A stretch of DNA of 64,000 bases from Tupaia tana (lineage: Eukaryota > Chordata > Mammalia > Scandentia > Tupaiidae), in NCBI GenBank assembly GCA_026018925.1, contig JAKSZU010000029.1, positions 13,105,863 through 13,169,862 of the forward strand. The letters are read 5' to 3'. Position 1 is the first letter of the stretch, and each line of letters starts with the position of its first letter. The notes beneath the pieces are model-generated. The model saw only the letters and a program-made list of their open reading frames with translations. It was not told the DNA's origin and searched no databases. Below, in pieces: positions 10,706 through 22,045 of this stretch. Made by a program: the position numbers and the translations under genes.

Positions 10706-11701
10706 ATGACAAGAATAAAAATACAAAGCAAATTTCAAAGTAAAACAGCAAGTCACAGCACAAAAATTTATTTTCCCAGTAAGAATCAGTATCCCAATAG
10801 AAAAATGAGGAAAGAATAACGCTTCCTATGCTCTAACATCTTTAATTAATGTTTATATGATTCCACTAATTATTTAAATTTTTATTAATTTTATCTAAAA
10901 GATGGTGGAAATACATAAAAATTAAAATTAAACTTCAATACTTTTTCACCTAACTCATTCAACTAAAAACCAAATGTTTACAAAACCTCTTTTAGACTGC
11001 AATGGACAAGCAACATACTGTTGTGTCTTACCTCAAAATAACACATACTTCAAATCTGAGCAATCTTAACGATTTATACAGTGACAACCTACTGCAAATC
11101 ACCATAAACTGCTACCTATATTACTCCCACAGGTTCTTAAATGAAATATCTCCTACTGAACTTTCCCTGAGAAAAACACTAGAGATTAAAACGTCAGAGA
11201 AGTTTTTGGTAATTACATGGAAGAATGACAAAAATCATTCATTCATAGGCCTCAAAAAATACTTTTTTGACACTTGCCAAATTCTGAAGCTCTAAAGAAC
11301 AGGAGGCTAAACCCAAAGTTAAAAATTATGTAAGGTGGCATGAGATTTATTCATTCCCCTTTTGCTAAAAAGTCCCACCAGAAGAAGAGGCTAAATTACT
11401 ACTAAATCTCAGCGGAAAACACCCCATGTGTCAGTCGTCACACATGGGGCATTTTGAATGGTATCCTCTACATGTAAATAAACACCTCAGTGAGTAGTTG
11501 AGTCAGAAAACTACCTTTTAAAAGGCTGATCATTTTTAAATCTGCTGAAAATGATAAAGTCCAAACTCTCAGTCTATATATCAAAAGCTGTATAACCTAA
11601 TGAATGAATAGATCTCCAAAAAAACATTCAGTCAGCTGAAGTTCTGGGAGATAATCTCTTAACTTTAGGAATTGCTAATCTGGTAGAAATATCTTTGTCT
11701 A
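10706..11701. other. Unassigned DNA with a short palindrome
   Basis: An open frame of 97 codons at 11002-11295 (plus strand) resembles nothing I know and lies in AT-rich sequence. A perfect 10-bp inverted repeat lies at 11422-11449. No repeat family is recognised. Confidence 0.4.
11422..11449. repeat. Perfect 10-bp inverted repeat, 8-nt loop
   Basis: CCCCATGTGT at 11422-11431 is the exact reverse complement of ACACATGGGG at 11440-11449, with loop CAGTCGTC. AAAA and TTTT outside the stem extend the symmetry. It recurs at 33459-33486 in the second copy of the locus. Confidence 0.9.
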
Positions 11702-11824
11702 GACTATGGCTATGGGTTATATGGATAATCTATGCTTACAATGTCATTTATGACTGTATATATAGAGTCATATGGTTAAAGAATGTGTGGATGTGTGGTA
11801 AAGTGAAAAAAATCACATGGTGGG
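11702..11824 (+). repeat. Direct repeat, first member (about 120 bp)
   Basis: It shares the order GCTATGGG, TATATGGATAA, CCATGCTTACAATGT-type, TTTATGACT, GAGTCAT, GGTTAAAG and AAGTGAAA...TCACATG with 12575-12694. I estimate clear but imperfect identity by eye. The family is not recognised. Confidence 0.7.
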
Positions 11825-12385
11825 CAAGCATGTCTATGTAGCCAAACCCCAAACTCTGAACAATGGCTTGGATGAGACTCTCATGTTTGCAGTGTCCTGT
11901 GGGTGCTGTCACCCATTACTGTTGGGAAAAATAGGCAACATCAACAGAATTCTACTGAGAGAAAACAACTGGAAACTTGAGCAAATGACCTACAGAACCT
12001 ACCTTGTACATCATGTCCCTGGCTGATTTTAGTGGATTCTTGCATAGTAATATAACAGTGACTATAAAAACCTTCCTAGGTTCATAATTGCCTCTAGAAA
12101 TTACAAGGCCAGAGGTGATTTGGGGGATCATATCACCTTAACTTGCATACATACAGTTGGTATCATAAAAGTCATAGTCTTAAAAAATAGCCAAACTCAC
12201 ATAGCAAAAGACAATGCAAACATAACTACAGGAAAGCATATAATAGCCAAACTGTCCCAAACTAGAAATTGTTATAACAGATAAAGATCTGGTAAGATAC
12301 AAATGAGAATATTGGAAATAAAAAATAAGCAGGGACCCATATAAATTTATCTTCTTTTTAAACTTTTAAAAAAGGCATTGGTTGG
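11825..12385. other. Unassigned DNA
   Basis: A 69-codon open frame from 11817 has no recognised similarity. No repeat is named here. Confidence 0.4.
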
Positions 12386-12550
12386 GGCCAGCAGGTGGTG
12401 AAGTAGTAAATGTGTTGGACTCCCACATGGCTGACCACAGTTTGAGTCTCAGACTTGGTGGTTTGCTTCCTCACTTCCCCCACCATGAGTGTAAGTGCCC
12501 TAAGCAAAATAAAATGATAATAAATAAAATTAAATAAATAATTTTTTTGT
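12386..12550 (+). mobile_element. tRNA-derived SINE, short type
   Basis: The head GGGGCCAGCAGGTGGTGAAG and the GGTGGTTTGCTTCC block are followed by a short AAATAAAATG-rich tail, without the long TCTC segment. AAAAAAGGCA flanks it at 12366-12376 and about 12551-12560. This is the second subfamily seen at 548 and 53281. Confidence 0.75.
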
Positions 12551-12574
12551 AAAAAAGGCAGTGTCCATAACATA

Positions 12575-12694
12575 TAGCTATGGGCTATATGGATAACCCA
12601 TGCTTACAATGTAATTTATGACTATAGGTCTTGAGTCATGTAGTTAAAGCTGAGTGTGGAATGTATAGAAAAGTGAAAGAAGTCACATGTTGGG
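12575..12694 (+). repeat. Direct repeat, second member
   Basis: This is the partner of 11702-11824, about 870 bp downstream in the same orientation. It could be a local duplication or two copies of an unnamed dispersed repeat. Confidence 0.7.
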
Positions 12695-13190
12695 AGTATA
12701 ATATGTACAATGTAAAATGCATGATGACATGGTAGAGAAACTAAGAAAAGTGCAAGTACACTATTATAGAGTTTTTGTACACAAACTGGTGTAATGTAAA
12801 TGTTTGACGGTACATTAAAAGTCAAATGTGATATCGTGAACCACAAAACAACCATTTCAAAAATGTTGCACTTAAGGTAACAAAAAGTTTATGGACCATA
12901 TATAAACAAGAAATACATTAAATCTGTCATGTAGGCATTACTTCACCTTTACCTAATTTGTATATAAGTGACTTTCATGGAAGACAGACTGGATTCATGC
13001 AGTAAAAAAATACTAAGAACATTTTAAACAGTCCAGGGTAGAGAAAATGAAGCTACAAAACACACAGAAGAAATTAATTAATAGTAGAAAAGAGATATTA
13101 TCATATGAACAACTTAAAAATAACAAGACACATGAAATAATGGCAAAGCGCTTAGCCTAAAGAACACTATTAAAAAGTAAATACACATGT
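12695..13190. other. Unassigned DNA
   Basis: AT-rich with nothing recognised. It ends at a TA microsatellite. Confidence 0.4.
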
Positions 13191-13192
13191 AC

Positions 13193-13255
<63 letters not shown>

Positions 13256-13275
13256 CACACACACGTGTGTGTGTA
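13191..13275. repeat. (TA)n/(CA)n compound microsatellite
   Basis: A long TA run ends in ACACACACACGTGTGTGTGT. It is about 16 bp longer here than in the second copy (35227-35296). Confidence 0.93.
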
Positions 13276-14076
13276 TTACTTAAAAATGGAGAACAGAACC
13301 ATCTGAGGCAGTGGAGAATAGTTAAAAGACAGGAAGTGAATTTAGAGAATTCTTAAAGGACAAACTCTGTAAATTTTTGGCATTTTACCACAGGGGCTCT
13401 CCAGGTTGCCTACAGATCAAGGAAGTACAAACTGCACCTTTACTGGCTCAGGTTATCAAAAACTAATGTTCAGGGCTTAACAGACAACTGGAAATTAGGG
13501 GAGAAGTTCATAAGTCCTAGAAAAGAGGAAGCCAAAGGCCATAATCCTCAGGATTTGCATATAGAACTCATCAAAATTGCTGTTGAACAACTAAAATACA
13601 CATATACAGAACTCAGAAGTACCTACAAAAAAGCAGCTATTAGAACCTGAAAAAAAAAAAATGGGGAATCAGCCTCTCATAACTTCAAGGGATATAGAAT
13701 TTGGAACTTGAATCTAGACAGTTAACCAATGTGTAGAATAAAAATTAATCTTTTGAGATATATAACAGTATTCACAAACTCTATGATATATAACTTATAA
13801 TATCCAGGGAAGAATTTAGAATTGATATTCAGTAAAATAAAAGCAAAATGTGACCTCTATTTCAGAAATAAAGTCACTCAAATAATAAAGACATTACAAG
13901 GAGCAGACAAGAAAGATAAACTACACAGAAATAAATTTATGGACTTAAAGGAGTGATACAAATGTTCCAAATGAGGACTGTTGACAGTAAAATAAATTTT
14001 ATAAAAAGGGCACTCAGGAACTTTCCAGAATGTATGTTGAGAATTAGAGGAGTAATGGCTGCCTGAGCTATCAAAA
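13276..14076. other. Unassigned DNA
   Basis: I find no gene or named repeat. Short frames are closed by many stops. Confidence 0.4.
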
Positions 14077-14087
14077 GCTAAGTGCTC

Positions 14088-14346
14088 CTGGGACCAGCAG
14101 TTGGCATAATGGCTATGTTGCTGGACTCCCATGTAATCGACTACAGTTCAAGTCCCGGATCCGGTGGCTTAAACTCAAGCTGGGTGCGTGTGCATGCATG
14201 CCCAAGATCCCAAGAGGAGGATGGAGGAGAAGGGATTGTGGTGTGGCCATCCTCCCTGGGGGTTATTTCTTGCTTTCTATCTCTCTGTCTCTGTCTTTCT
14301 GGTGAGTGCACGTGCCCTATAGCAAAACCTCTCAACAAGAAAAAAC
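14088..14346 (+). mobile_element. tRNA-derived SINE
   Basis: Full-length family member with head GGACCAGCAGTTGGCATAAT and tail CCCTATAGCAAAACCTCTC. GCTAAGTGCTC at 14077-14087 and GCTAAATGCTC at 14347-14357 form the target-site duplication, with one change. More CpGs are lost than in the 10423 copy. Confidence 0.92.
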
Positions 14347-14479
14347 GCTAAATGCTCTTATGCTAGCTTCAGCCCACTCACTGGCAGTATGAAGGGATAA
14401 AAGAAATCACTTCCTATGATGTATTAGGGGTCAAACATAATGCCACCCAGGAAGAATAGAAAAGGCTTATTGAAAGCTG

Positions 14480-14555
14480 GTTATGGGGGATGCTTTCTCC
14501 TATCCTCCTCTCTGTCTCTAGTGAGTGAGCATTCCCATAAGGAGAAAAAAATGAC
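14480..14555 (+). mobile_element. SINE tail remnant
   Basis: CTCCTCTCTGTCTCTAGTGA and the CATTCCCATAAGGAG tail resemble the 3' end of the SINE family. Only the last part is present. Confidence 0.4.
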
Positions 14556-15244
14556 ATAAAACAAAGACATTTGGGAATTTAAAAGTTAAGATAACTCATC
14601 AAAAGGAGATCTATATTAAAGAAAGAAATTTCTCCAGTCTTAAAGAAAATAAAACCAGAGACTAATATGAATGTACAAAAAGATTACAGAACGCCAAAGT
14701 AGCACATGTCTGTGAAAGCATACTATAGGGCCATATCTCATGACTAAAACCAATACAACAACATTTTAAAAATATTATACATTACAACCAGGTAGGATTT
14801 ATTCCTGGAATACAAGGATGATTCAATACGTATAAAACAACAAATGTAACAGAGCACATTAAGAGAAGAAATGACAAAAATCATATGATCATATTACTTG
14901 ATGCATAAAAAGCATTTGATAAAATGTAATAGTCCTTTATGACTAAGAGTCAATAAAATAGGCATAGAAAATACATTTCATAATCAAATAAAGGCCATAT
15001 GTGACATTCCTGCAACTAACATAATATTGAATGGGAAAAAGTAGAAACTTTTTCAACTTCAAACTAGAACAAGACAGAAATGTCCACACTTTTCTTCTCT
15101 CCCATTCAAGATAGATACTGGAAGTACTAATACAGTCAGATGAAACAACAAAATAAAAGGCATATAAATTGAAGAAGAAAAAATTAACTTGTCCCTATTT
15201 ATGGCTGACTTGATTATATAATGGTTCATCAAAAAAGCCATGAT

Positions 15245-15517
15245 GGGACCAGCAGTTAGCGTAATGGTTATGTCGCTGGACTCCCACGTAGTCGACCGCG
15301 GCTCGAGTCCTGGATCCAGTGGCTTAAACTACCGCTGGGCGCGTGTGCGTGCATGCCCAAGATCCCAAGAGGAGAATGGAGAAGGGGTTGCGACGTGGCC
15401 ACCCCCCCTGGGGGGTGATTTCTCACTTTCTGTCTCTCTGTCTCTCTCTGTCTGTCTGGCGAGTGCACGTGCCCTATAGCAAAAACCTATCAAAAAAAAA
15501 AAAAAAAAGAAAGAAAT
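15245..15517 (+). mobile_element. tRNA-derived SINE
   Basis: Near-consensus copy with head GGGACCAGCAGTTAGCGTAA, B box GGCTCGAGTCC and a long A-tail. GCCATGAT flanks it at 15237-15244 and 15518-15525. G15461 in this copy is A37482 in the second locus copy. Confidence 0.93.
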
Positions 15518-15689
15518 GCCATGATGCATTTTTCTACTTTTTTTTTTTTTTTTTACAACCCAATATATAGGAAAACTTAAAGAATCCACCAAATAACTCT
15601 TAGATGAAATAAACAAATGCAGGATACAAATCCAGCATTTAAAAACCTACAGTAGGCTATCCCCATAGCAAAGGGCTTAAATATTATGT

Positions 15690-16005
15690 ATAGGGAGCCA
15701 GATCCCACATAATCACCTGTGGTTGGAGTCTATGGCCCTGTGGGCTTGGGAAACACATTGAGTGTGTGTACGTGTGCATGTGTCCAAAATCCTGATGGGA
15801 AGGCGAATTGGAAGAAAGGGATTGCGGCATCCCCTGAGCACCCTGGCGATGTCAGTTTAGTACAGAGGATAGTTCCCAGGTAGGTTTATAGCCCATAATG
15901 GCATTTTATGCTTCATTTTGGGGCGTTTTCTCTCCCTTCCTGAATCTCCAGCTCTCTATCACTTTCTCTAGAAAGTACATAAGCCCTTGTGTAATTAAAA
16001 ATATC
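15690..16005 (+). mobile_element. Old SINE with an internal insertion
   Basis: GGGAGCCAGATCCCACATAA, CACCTGTGGTTGGAGTC and GGAAGAAAGGGATTGCGGC match the family, but about 100 bp of foreign sequence sits before the CTCTCCCTTCCTGAATCTCC run and the AAGCCCTTGTGTAATTAAAA end. It lies in the L1 relic. Confidence 0.5.
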
Positions 16006-16573
16006 TGTAGCATTTTTCTACACCATGAATAAATGACAAAAAAAATGAAGAAGGCAATCTCATTCACAATAACCACAAAAACTATTTGGTAAAAATCTCA
16101 CCAAGAAAGTGAAAGGCCTCTATGAGCAAAATTATAAAAGCTGAATAAGTTAGTTGAAAAATGTGCAAAAATCAGGAAGACAGTCCTTTTCATAAATTTG
16201 AAGAATCAATATAGGTGCTATACCTATAGTACACCACAGTGATCTACAAATTCATTCCAATTCTTACCAAAAAACCAGTGATATTCAACACAGAAATAAT
16301 TATAAAATTTATGCAGAATCACAAAAGACTGATATAATCAGACCAATTATGTACAAAAGGAATAAAGTTAGAGGCATCTTACTTCCTGACTCCTAAATGT
16401 ATTGTAAATCCTTAATCACTAAAACAGCATGGTACTGGCACAAACACAGACATATGACAGTCCAATTGAATAGAATAAATAGGAAAAAACTTAACATACA
16501 GCCAACTGATTTTTGACTAAGGCCACAGATCAAGCCTGTGGAAAAGAAGAGTTTTCAATAAATGGTTCTGGGA

Positions 16574-16842
16574 TGGAACCAGCAGTTAGCATAACGGCTA
16601 TGTCACTGGACTCCCATGTAGTCGACCGCGGTTCACATCCCGGACCCGGTGTTTTAAACTCACGCCGGGTGCGTTTGTGTGTGAGACCCAGATACCGGGA
16701 GGAGAATGGAGGAGAAGGGATTGCAGTGTGGCCATCACTCTGGGGGGTGATTTCTCGCTTTCTGTCTGTCTCTCTCTGCCTGTCTGGTGAGTGCACGGGC
16801 CCTATAGCAAAAACCTCTCCAAAAATAAAAAAAGAAAAAATA
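16574..16842 (+). mobile_element. tRNA-derived SINE
   Basis: Full-length, with B box GGTTCACATCC. A 17-bp duplication, AATAAATGGTTCTGGGA at 16557-16573 versus AATAAATGATTCTGGGA at 16843-16859, marks the insertion into L1 ORF2. Confidence 0.94.
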
Positions 16843-17145
16843 AATAAATGATTCTGGGAGAACTCAATATCCACCAACATTCGAGTAAAACTAGATCATC
16901 TCTTACCAGTGACTTTTAACTCAAAGTAGATTAAAAACTTCAATATAATGGACAAATATATAAACCTATCAAGGAAAATATACAAGAACAAACATGTTTG
17001 AGTGGGCAAAGACTACTTAAATAAGACCCATGAGGCATGGACAAAACCAAAATAATAGAGAAACTTGATTACACAAGATAAAATATTTCCGAACAGCAAA
17101 GAAAACAAAAATTGGAATAGACAATGACACTATAATATAAAAACC

Positions 17146-17245
17146 ATAATTCAGCAGTAGTGGCTAAATTCTGGATTCCCACATCACTGGCCATGGTTCA
17201 AGTCCTGAAACAGGTGGCTCAAAAATAACAACAAATAAATAGATA
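17146..17245 (+). mobile_element. Short SINE fragment
   Basis: CAGCAGTAGTGGCTAAATTC, the B-box-like GGTTCAAGTCC and AACAGGTGGCTCA represent the head of the short SINE type, ending in an AAATAAATAG-rich tail. Confidence 0.6.
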
Positions 17246-17249
17246 AATA

Positions 17250-18467
17250 AAAATGATTATTTAAAAAAATACTGTATTTCACAAAGGTGTACAAAGATTA
17301 CTTGTAAACCAGAAAGGATTCCAAAATGAAAATATATGCATAATTATTTATACTTATCTTTATATGTATACATATTTACTGATCATAATTTCATGCATGT
17401 ACTTTACATGCAACTGGCAGCACAGTAGGATTATTTAAACCAGCATTACCACAAACATGTGAGTAATGCATTACTTTACAAGGTTATGACAGCTACAACC
17501 ATGCTAGATTACAGAGATTTTGGGGCTTCATTAGAAACTTCTTAGACCACGTTAATACATACAGTATATCACTGAAATGCTGCTATGCAGTGCAATATTA
17601 TATTGGCCAGGAAATACAATTTTGGGCAGTCTGTGGCATAATCAGTACATACACTAGTGAGAGCACTATATGGAGAGTTCTTTAGGAACCTGTAGTAAAT
17701 CCCTGCCACACATTCCAGGTTTATATGTTTCAAGTGGGTTATTTCTAAGAGCTGTCTGGGGCCATGGTATATTAGCAACTCTAGAAGAAGCTACTGACTG
17801 GTTTTGCGTTTTAACAATCAGTAACAGTGATCACTGTAGAACACTGAGTATGGCATTTCCAGATTAGTTGTAAAACACTGTCTAACATGTCATCTACGTG
17901 ACCAATAATGACTATCTCATGATTCATATCCCTTGAGAATTTAGCATGCTCTCCCCTTAAAGTCAATTCAAACCATGTAAGAAATGTGTTTTTCCCATGG
18001 TATAAAGAAAGTTAGAGACCAATTTGTACTCATTTCACAGGGCTCTAAAGGCCTTATAACCTGCCTATTTCACCCTGTCAATTTTATCTTGCTTTTTTAT
18101 GCATTTTTCATGCTGAATTTTATTTCATTTTACTCTTCCATTGTAATGTACAACCCCTCATAAAATTCCTAAATACAATGTAAAACACTTCGGGAAATCA
18201 GTAAACAACTACCGAAAATGAATTCATTTTCTTAATCCCTGAACAGATACAAGAGGTATCTAAAATTATAGCTGAAAGAGAAAGTGAATGAAGTAGGTCA
18301 GAGAAATGATGTTGAATATTCCAGGATTCCCCTGTGGGGGGAACAGTCACTTACACATGAGAATGGGCTAAAAAGACATTATTGAATGAGCAATCACAAA
18401 TTTATTATCTGATAGAAATGAAAGACTTAGTAAAATGTTAAAATAAATTAGTAAAAATGTTACTTAT
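17250..18467. other. Unassigned, possibly single-copy DNA
   Basis: No SINE or L1 signature is seen for about 1.2 kb, which is unusual in this window. Short open frames on both strands show no similarity that I recognise. Confidence 0.4.
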
Positions 18468-18735
18468 GGGGACCAGCAGGTGATGAAATGGTTAGTTTGC
18501 TGAACTCTTGTGTTGTTGACCAAGGTTCAAGTCTCAAACCCAGTGGTTTAAACTCACAATGGGAACCTGTTTGTGCATATCCAAAAATCAAAAAAGGAGA
18601 ATGAAGAAGGCATCGAGGCATGGCAATTCGCCCCTAGGGAGTGATTTCATATTTTCTGTCTCTCTGTCTCTCTCTTCCCAGTGAGCACACATACATTATA
18701 GTAAAAAATTCTAAGAAAAACAAAACAAAACAAAA
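18468..18735 (+). mobile_element. Old tRNA-derived SINE
   Basis: Head GGGGACCAGCAGGTGATGAA, B-box-like GGTTCAAGTCTC, GTCTCTCTGTCTCTCTCTTC, then a CAAAACAAAACAAAAAC tail. It is directly followed by a second SINE head. Confidence 0.75.
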
Positions 18736-18758
18736 ACAAACAAGCAAACAAAAACACT

Positions 18759-18877
18759 GGGGACCAGCAGATGACATAATGTTTACATTACTGGACCTCC
18801 CCATGTAATCAATCATGGTTCAAGTCCCTGATTCGGTGGCATAAAACTTATGCCAAGCACATATGTGTGCACGGCCA
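18759..18877 (+). mobile_element. SINE head, 3' part replaced by the tandem array
   Basis: It starts GGGGACCAGCAGATGACATA inside the A-rich tail of the previous SINE and stops at CATATGTGTGCACGG, where the 137-bp array begins. The sharp stop marks a breakpoint. Confidence 0.65.
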
Positions 18878-21800
18878 CAGGTATGCTTTGGACCCTCCTA
18901 TCCACAAACCCTTCTGCCAAAAGCCCCCATGGTGCAGGAGCCACTGGCAGCAAAACAGTACACAAGAGTGAGCAGAAGAATCACATGTCTCAGACTTCTT
19001 GCTGCTGCCTTTTGCTGGTGCATGTGTGCTTTGGGACTTTTCCTCCCCACCACCCCCCAGCACTGGAGCCCTTCCACCACATAAGCTAACCCCTGAACAG
19101 GAAACAGCAGTAAGGAGAGAGAGAGTAAACAGGAGCAAATCTTGCTGCTGACTTTGATGGCACAGGTGTGCTCTGAACTTCCCCCATCCCCTACACACCT
19201 CCGCAGTATGCCCCATACTGCAGGAGGCAGCAGAAGCGAAAGTGAGCTCAGAAATGCACATTCCATAGTTCTTTCTGTTGACTTTTGGCTGCAGAGGTGC
19301 TCTTTGGACCCCCATGCCCCTGCTACCCTTTGCCTTTAGTTCCCATAGTGCAGAAGCCAGTGTTAGAGAGTGAGAAAGCAGGACAGAGTATCTCAGACTT
19401 CTTGCTGCTTGCCTCTGGCACATGCTCATGTGCTTTGAACCCGCCCTGCTTCATTCCTCCTCCATAAGCCGCCATCCTGCAGGAACCAGCAGTAGCAAGA
19501 TAGTGAGCTCAGAAGGAATGCTCATCACAGTTTCTTGCAGTTGCTTTTGACTGAACAGGTGTTTCTTTGGACTCCTACTCCCTGCTCCCCATGCCTTAAG
19601 CCCCCACAGTTCAGGAACCAGCTGGAGAGACAGAGAGAAGTACAAAGGCATCTCAGATTTCTTGCTATTGCCTTTTACAAATGCAGATATGCTTTGGAAC
19701 CTCCCCACCACCCCTGTCTCCACCATGATCCCCATGTTGCAGGAGCCTGAGGCAATAAGAGAATGAGCACTGTAATACCATGCATATTAAACTTCTTGCT
19801 CCTGCCTTTTTCCCACACAGGTGTACATTTGGACCTGCCCCACCTTGAACCCTTCCACCATAAACACTCAGTGCAGAAGCTAGTAGCCGGGAGAGATAGA
19901 GTGAATGCAAAAAGACTGCATATCTCACACTTCTTGCTGCCTTTTGCCTAGGCAGCTGTGGTTTGAACCCTGTCCCTCTGTCCTTGACCACCTTAAGCCC
20001 CAGGATGCAGGGACTCAGCAGCAGCTAGAGCGACTAAGAATGAGACTAGAAGGACCAGGCATCTCAGACTCTTGCTGTTTTCTTTTGCCCACACACATGT
20101 TCTCTGAACTCTCCCCACACAGTGCTCCTTCACCATAAGGTGCCACAAAGCAAAAACCAGCAGTAGAAAGACAGAGACAGAGTGAGCACAGAACTGGGCA
20201 TCTCAGACTTCTTCCTGCTTTGCCTGTGGAAGTGTGCTTTAGATACCCTCCCACCCCCACACACCCTATGCCATAAGCTCCCATGGTGCAGGAGACAGTG
20301 GCAGTGAGAGATGGAGAGAGTGTGACTTAAGAACAGAGTATCTCAGACTCCTTCATGCTCCTTTTTTCCTTCACAAGTGTACTCTGGACATTCCCTGCAC
20401 CCTTCCACCTTAAGCCTCCACAGTCCAGGAGCCGGCAGCACTAAGAGACAGAGAGAAACAAAAGAACCTCATGTCTCAGACATCATACTGCTGCCTTCTG
20501 CCAGAATAAGTGTGCTTTGAAATTTCTGCTCTCCACTCCCAGCATGTCCTCTGTAATAAACCCCCAGGTTGCAGTGGCCAGTGGCAGACGGGGAACATAC
20601 CTGTGCATTCCCAGAAGGACAGCACATCTCAGACTTCAGACTGCTACCTTTTGCCCATGTAGGTGTGCTTTGGACTGTCCCCACACCTCATCCCTCTGCC
20701 ATAAGCCCCATGGTGTAAAAGCCCATGGTAGTGAAACAGAATAGAGTGATCTCAGAGTCCTTGCTCTTGCCTTTTGTCCACACAGGTGTGCTTTGGACCC
20801 TCTCACCACTCATGTGCTCATCCTCTACAAGACCCCATGCTGGTCTAAGCCAGGGGCAAACAGAGAGTGAGCACAGAAGGGTGGAGCTTCTTCCTTCTGC
20901 CTTTTGCCCATGCCAGGGTGCTTTAGACTCTCCACATCCCATGCCCCTCTGCCTTAAGCTCCTAAAGTACATGAGTCAGCATTGGCAAGAGAGAAAGACA
21001 GAGAGAGAGAGTGAGCACAGGAGGATATTTGTCTCAGACCTCTTGCTGCTCCTTTTGGGAAGCCTAGATGTGCTTTAAAATGCCCCCCCACCACTCTGCC
21101 CTCCACCATAAGCCCCCATGGTAAAGGAGCCAGTGGCAATGAGACAGTGAGTGAGCCCTGACTTTCAGACGTTTTTGTTGCTGCCATTTCCCTGTAGAGA
21201 TTCACTTTGGAACCTTCCTCTCCAGCACCTCTACCATAGCTGCCATGTGCAGGAGCCAGTGACAGGAAGAGAGTGAATGCAGAAATATCTTGTATCTCAT
21301 ACTTCTTGCTGTTGCCTGTTGCCTGCATGGGTGTCATTTATAACCCTCTCCTGCCCATACTTCCTTAATTCCCCACCTTGCAGGAGTCAGGAACAGCAAG
21401 TCAGAAAGAGAGCATGAATGCAGAAGGACCTCATGTCTCAGTGTTCTTGATGTTGCCTTCTGCCTGCACAAGTGTGCTTTTGACCTTCACTACTGCCTAG
21501 GCCCCTCTGCCATAACTGACACAGTGCAAGAGTCAGTGGCAGTAAGAGAGTGAACACTGAAAGACAGTGCATCTCAGAGTTCTTGCTGTTGCCTTCTGCC
21601 TGAGCAGGTGTGCTTTGGACACTCTCCCCAATGCACTTCTGCAGTAAGCACACTGGTGCAGGAGCTAGGAACTAGTAGCAGACAGAGAGAGACCAAGAGA
21701 GAAAGAGTGAGCCTATTAACTACACATCTTCTTGCTGCTGCCTTTGCTTGCACAGGTGTTTTTGACCCTTTTCCCACTCACCCTGCACCTTAAACCTCCA

Positions 21801-22045
21801 TGGTTCAGGAGCCAGTGGCAATAAGAGACTAAGATTCAGCACAGATGGATCACAAATCTCAGATTTCTTGCTTCTGCCTTTAGCTCAAGCTAGTGTGCTT
21901 TGGACCCTCTGTCATACCCTCCTACACCTTAACCCTCCATGGTTCAGGAATAAGTGACTGCAAGAGAGAGACAGGGAATGCAGAAGGACCAGGCCTCTCA
22001 GACTTCTTGCTCCTGCTTTTTGCATGCCTTAATTTGCTCTGAGAT
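18878..22045 (+). repeat. Tandem array of about 24 diverged 137-bp monomers
   Basis: Each unit repeats the same order: CTCAGACTTCTTGCTGCTGC, CTTTTGCC, ACACAGGTGTGCTTTGGACC, a C-rich spacer, CCATAAGCCCCCATGG, TGCAGGAGCCAGTGGCA, AAGAGACAGAGAGAGAGTGA, GCACAGAAGGAC. TGTGCTTTGG-type landmarks fall near 18887, 19028, 19165, 19300, 19431 and so on to 21895, giving a mean step of about 137 bp. Units differ from each other at many sites, so the array is not freshly amplified. About 250 bp after its end a recognisable L1 ORF1 begins in the same orientation. In mouse and rat, L1 promoters are built of such monomers. The GCCGCCATCCTG at 19468-19479 resembles a YY1 site. A free-standing minisatellite is the other option. 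Confidence 0.9.

Larger units (their letters stand above)
14600..17115 (+). mobile_element. Old L1 ORF2 relic pierced by SINEs
   Basis: The pieces run in L1 order. AACCAGGTAGGATTTATTCC (near 14789), AAAAAGCATTTGATAAAATG and ATGTCCACACTTTTCTTCTC are RT-domain relics. From 16010 to 16570 come the later ORF2 parts (AACAGCATGGTACTGGCACA), then 16860-17115 (ACTACTTAAATAAGACCCAT). SINEs at 15245-15517 and 16574-16842, plus an older one at about 15690-16005, separate the parts. Joining across them keeps L1 order, so one element was hit three times. It is heavily mutated. Confidence 0.8.

Noticed and set aside
11002..11295. 97-codon open frame as a gene
   Set aside because: AT-rich, no recognised similarity, no promoter or splice context; about the length expected by chance in 64 kb on six frames.
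18848..19429. Open frame of 193 codons on the minus strand, and other long frames in the array
   Set aside because: They arise because the 137-bp monomers are GC-rich and low in stops. One-base indels between the two assembly copies break them freely.
18878..22045. CRISPR-like array
   Set aside because: This is a mammalian nuclear sequence. Units are 137 bp, contiguous and diverged, without short identical repeats and unique spacers.
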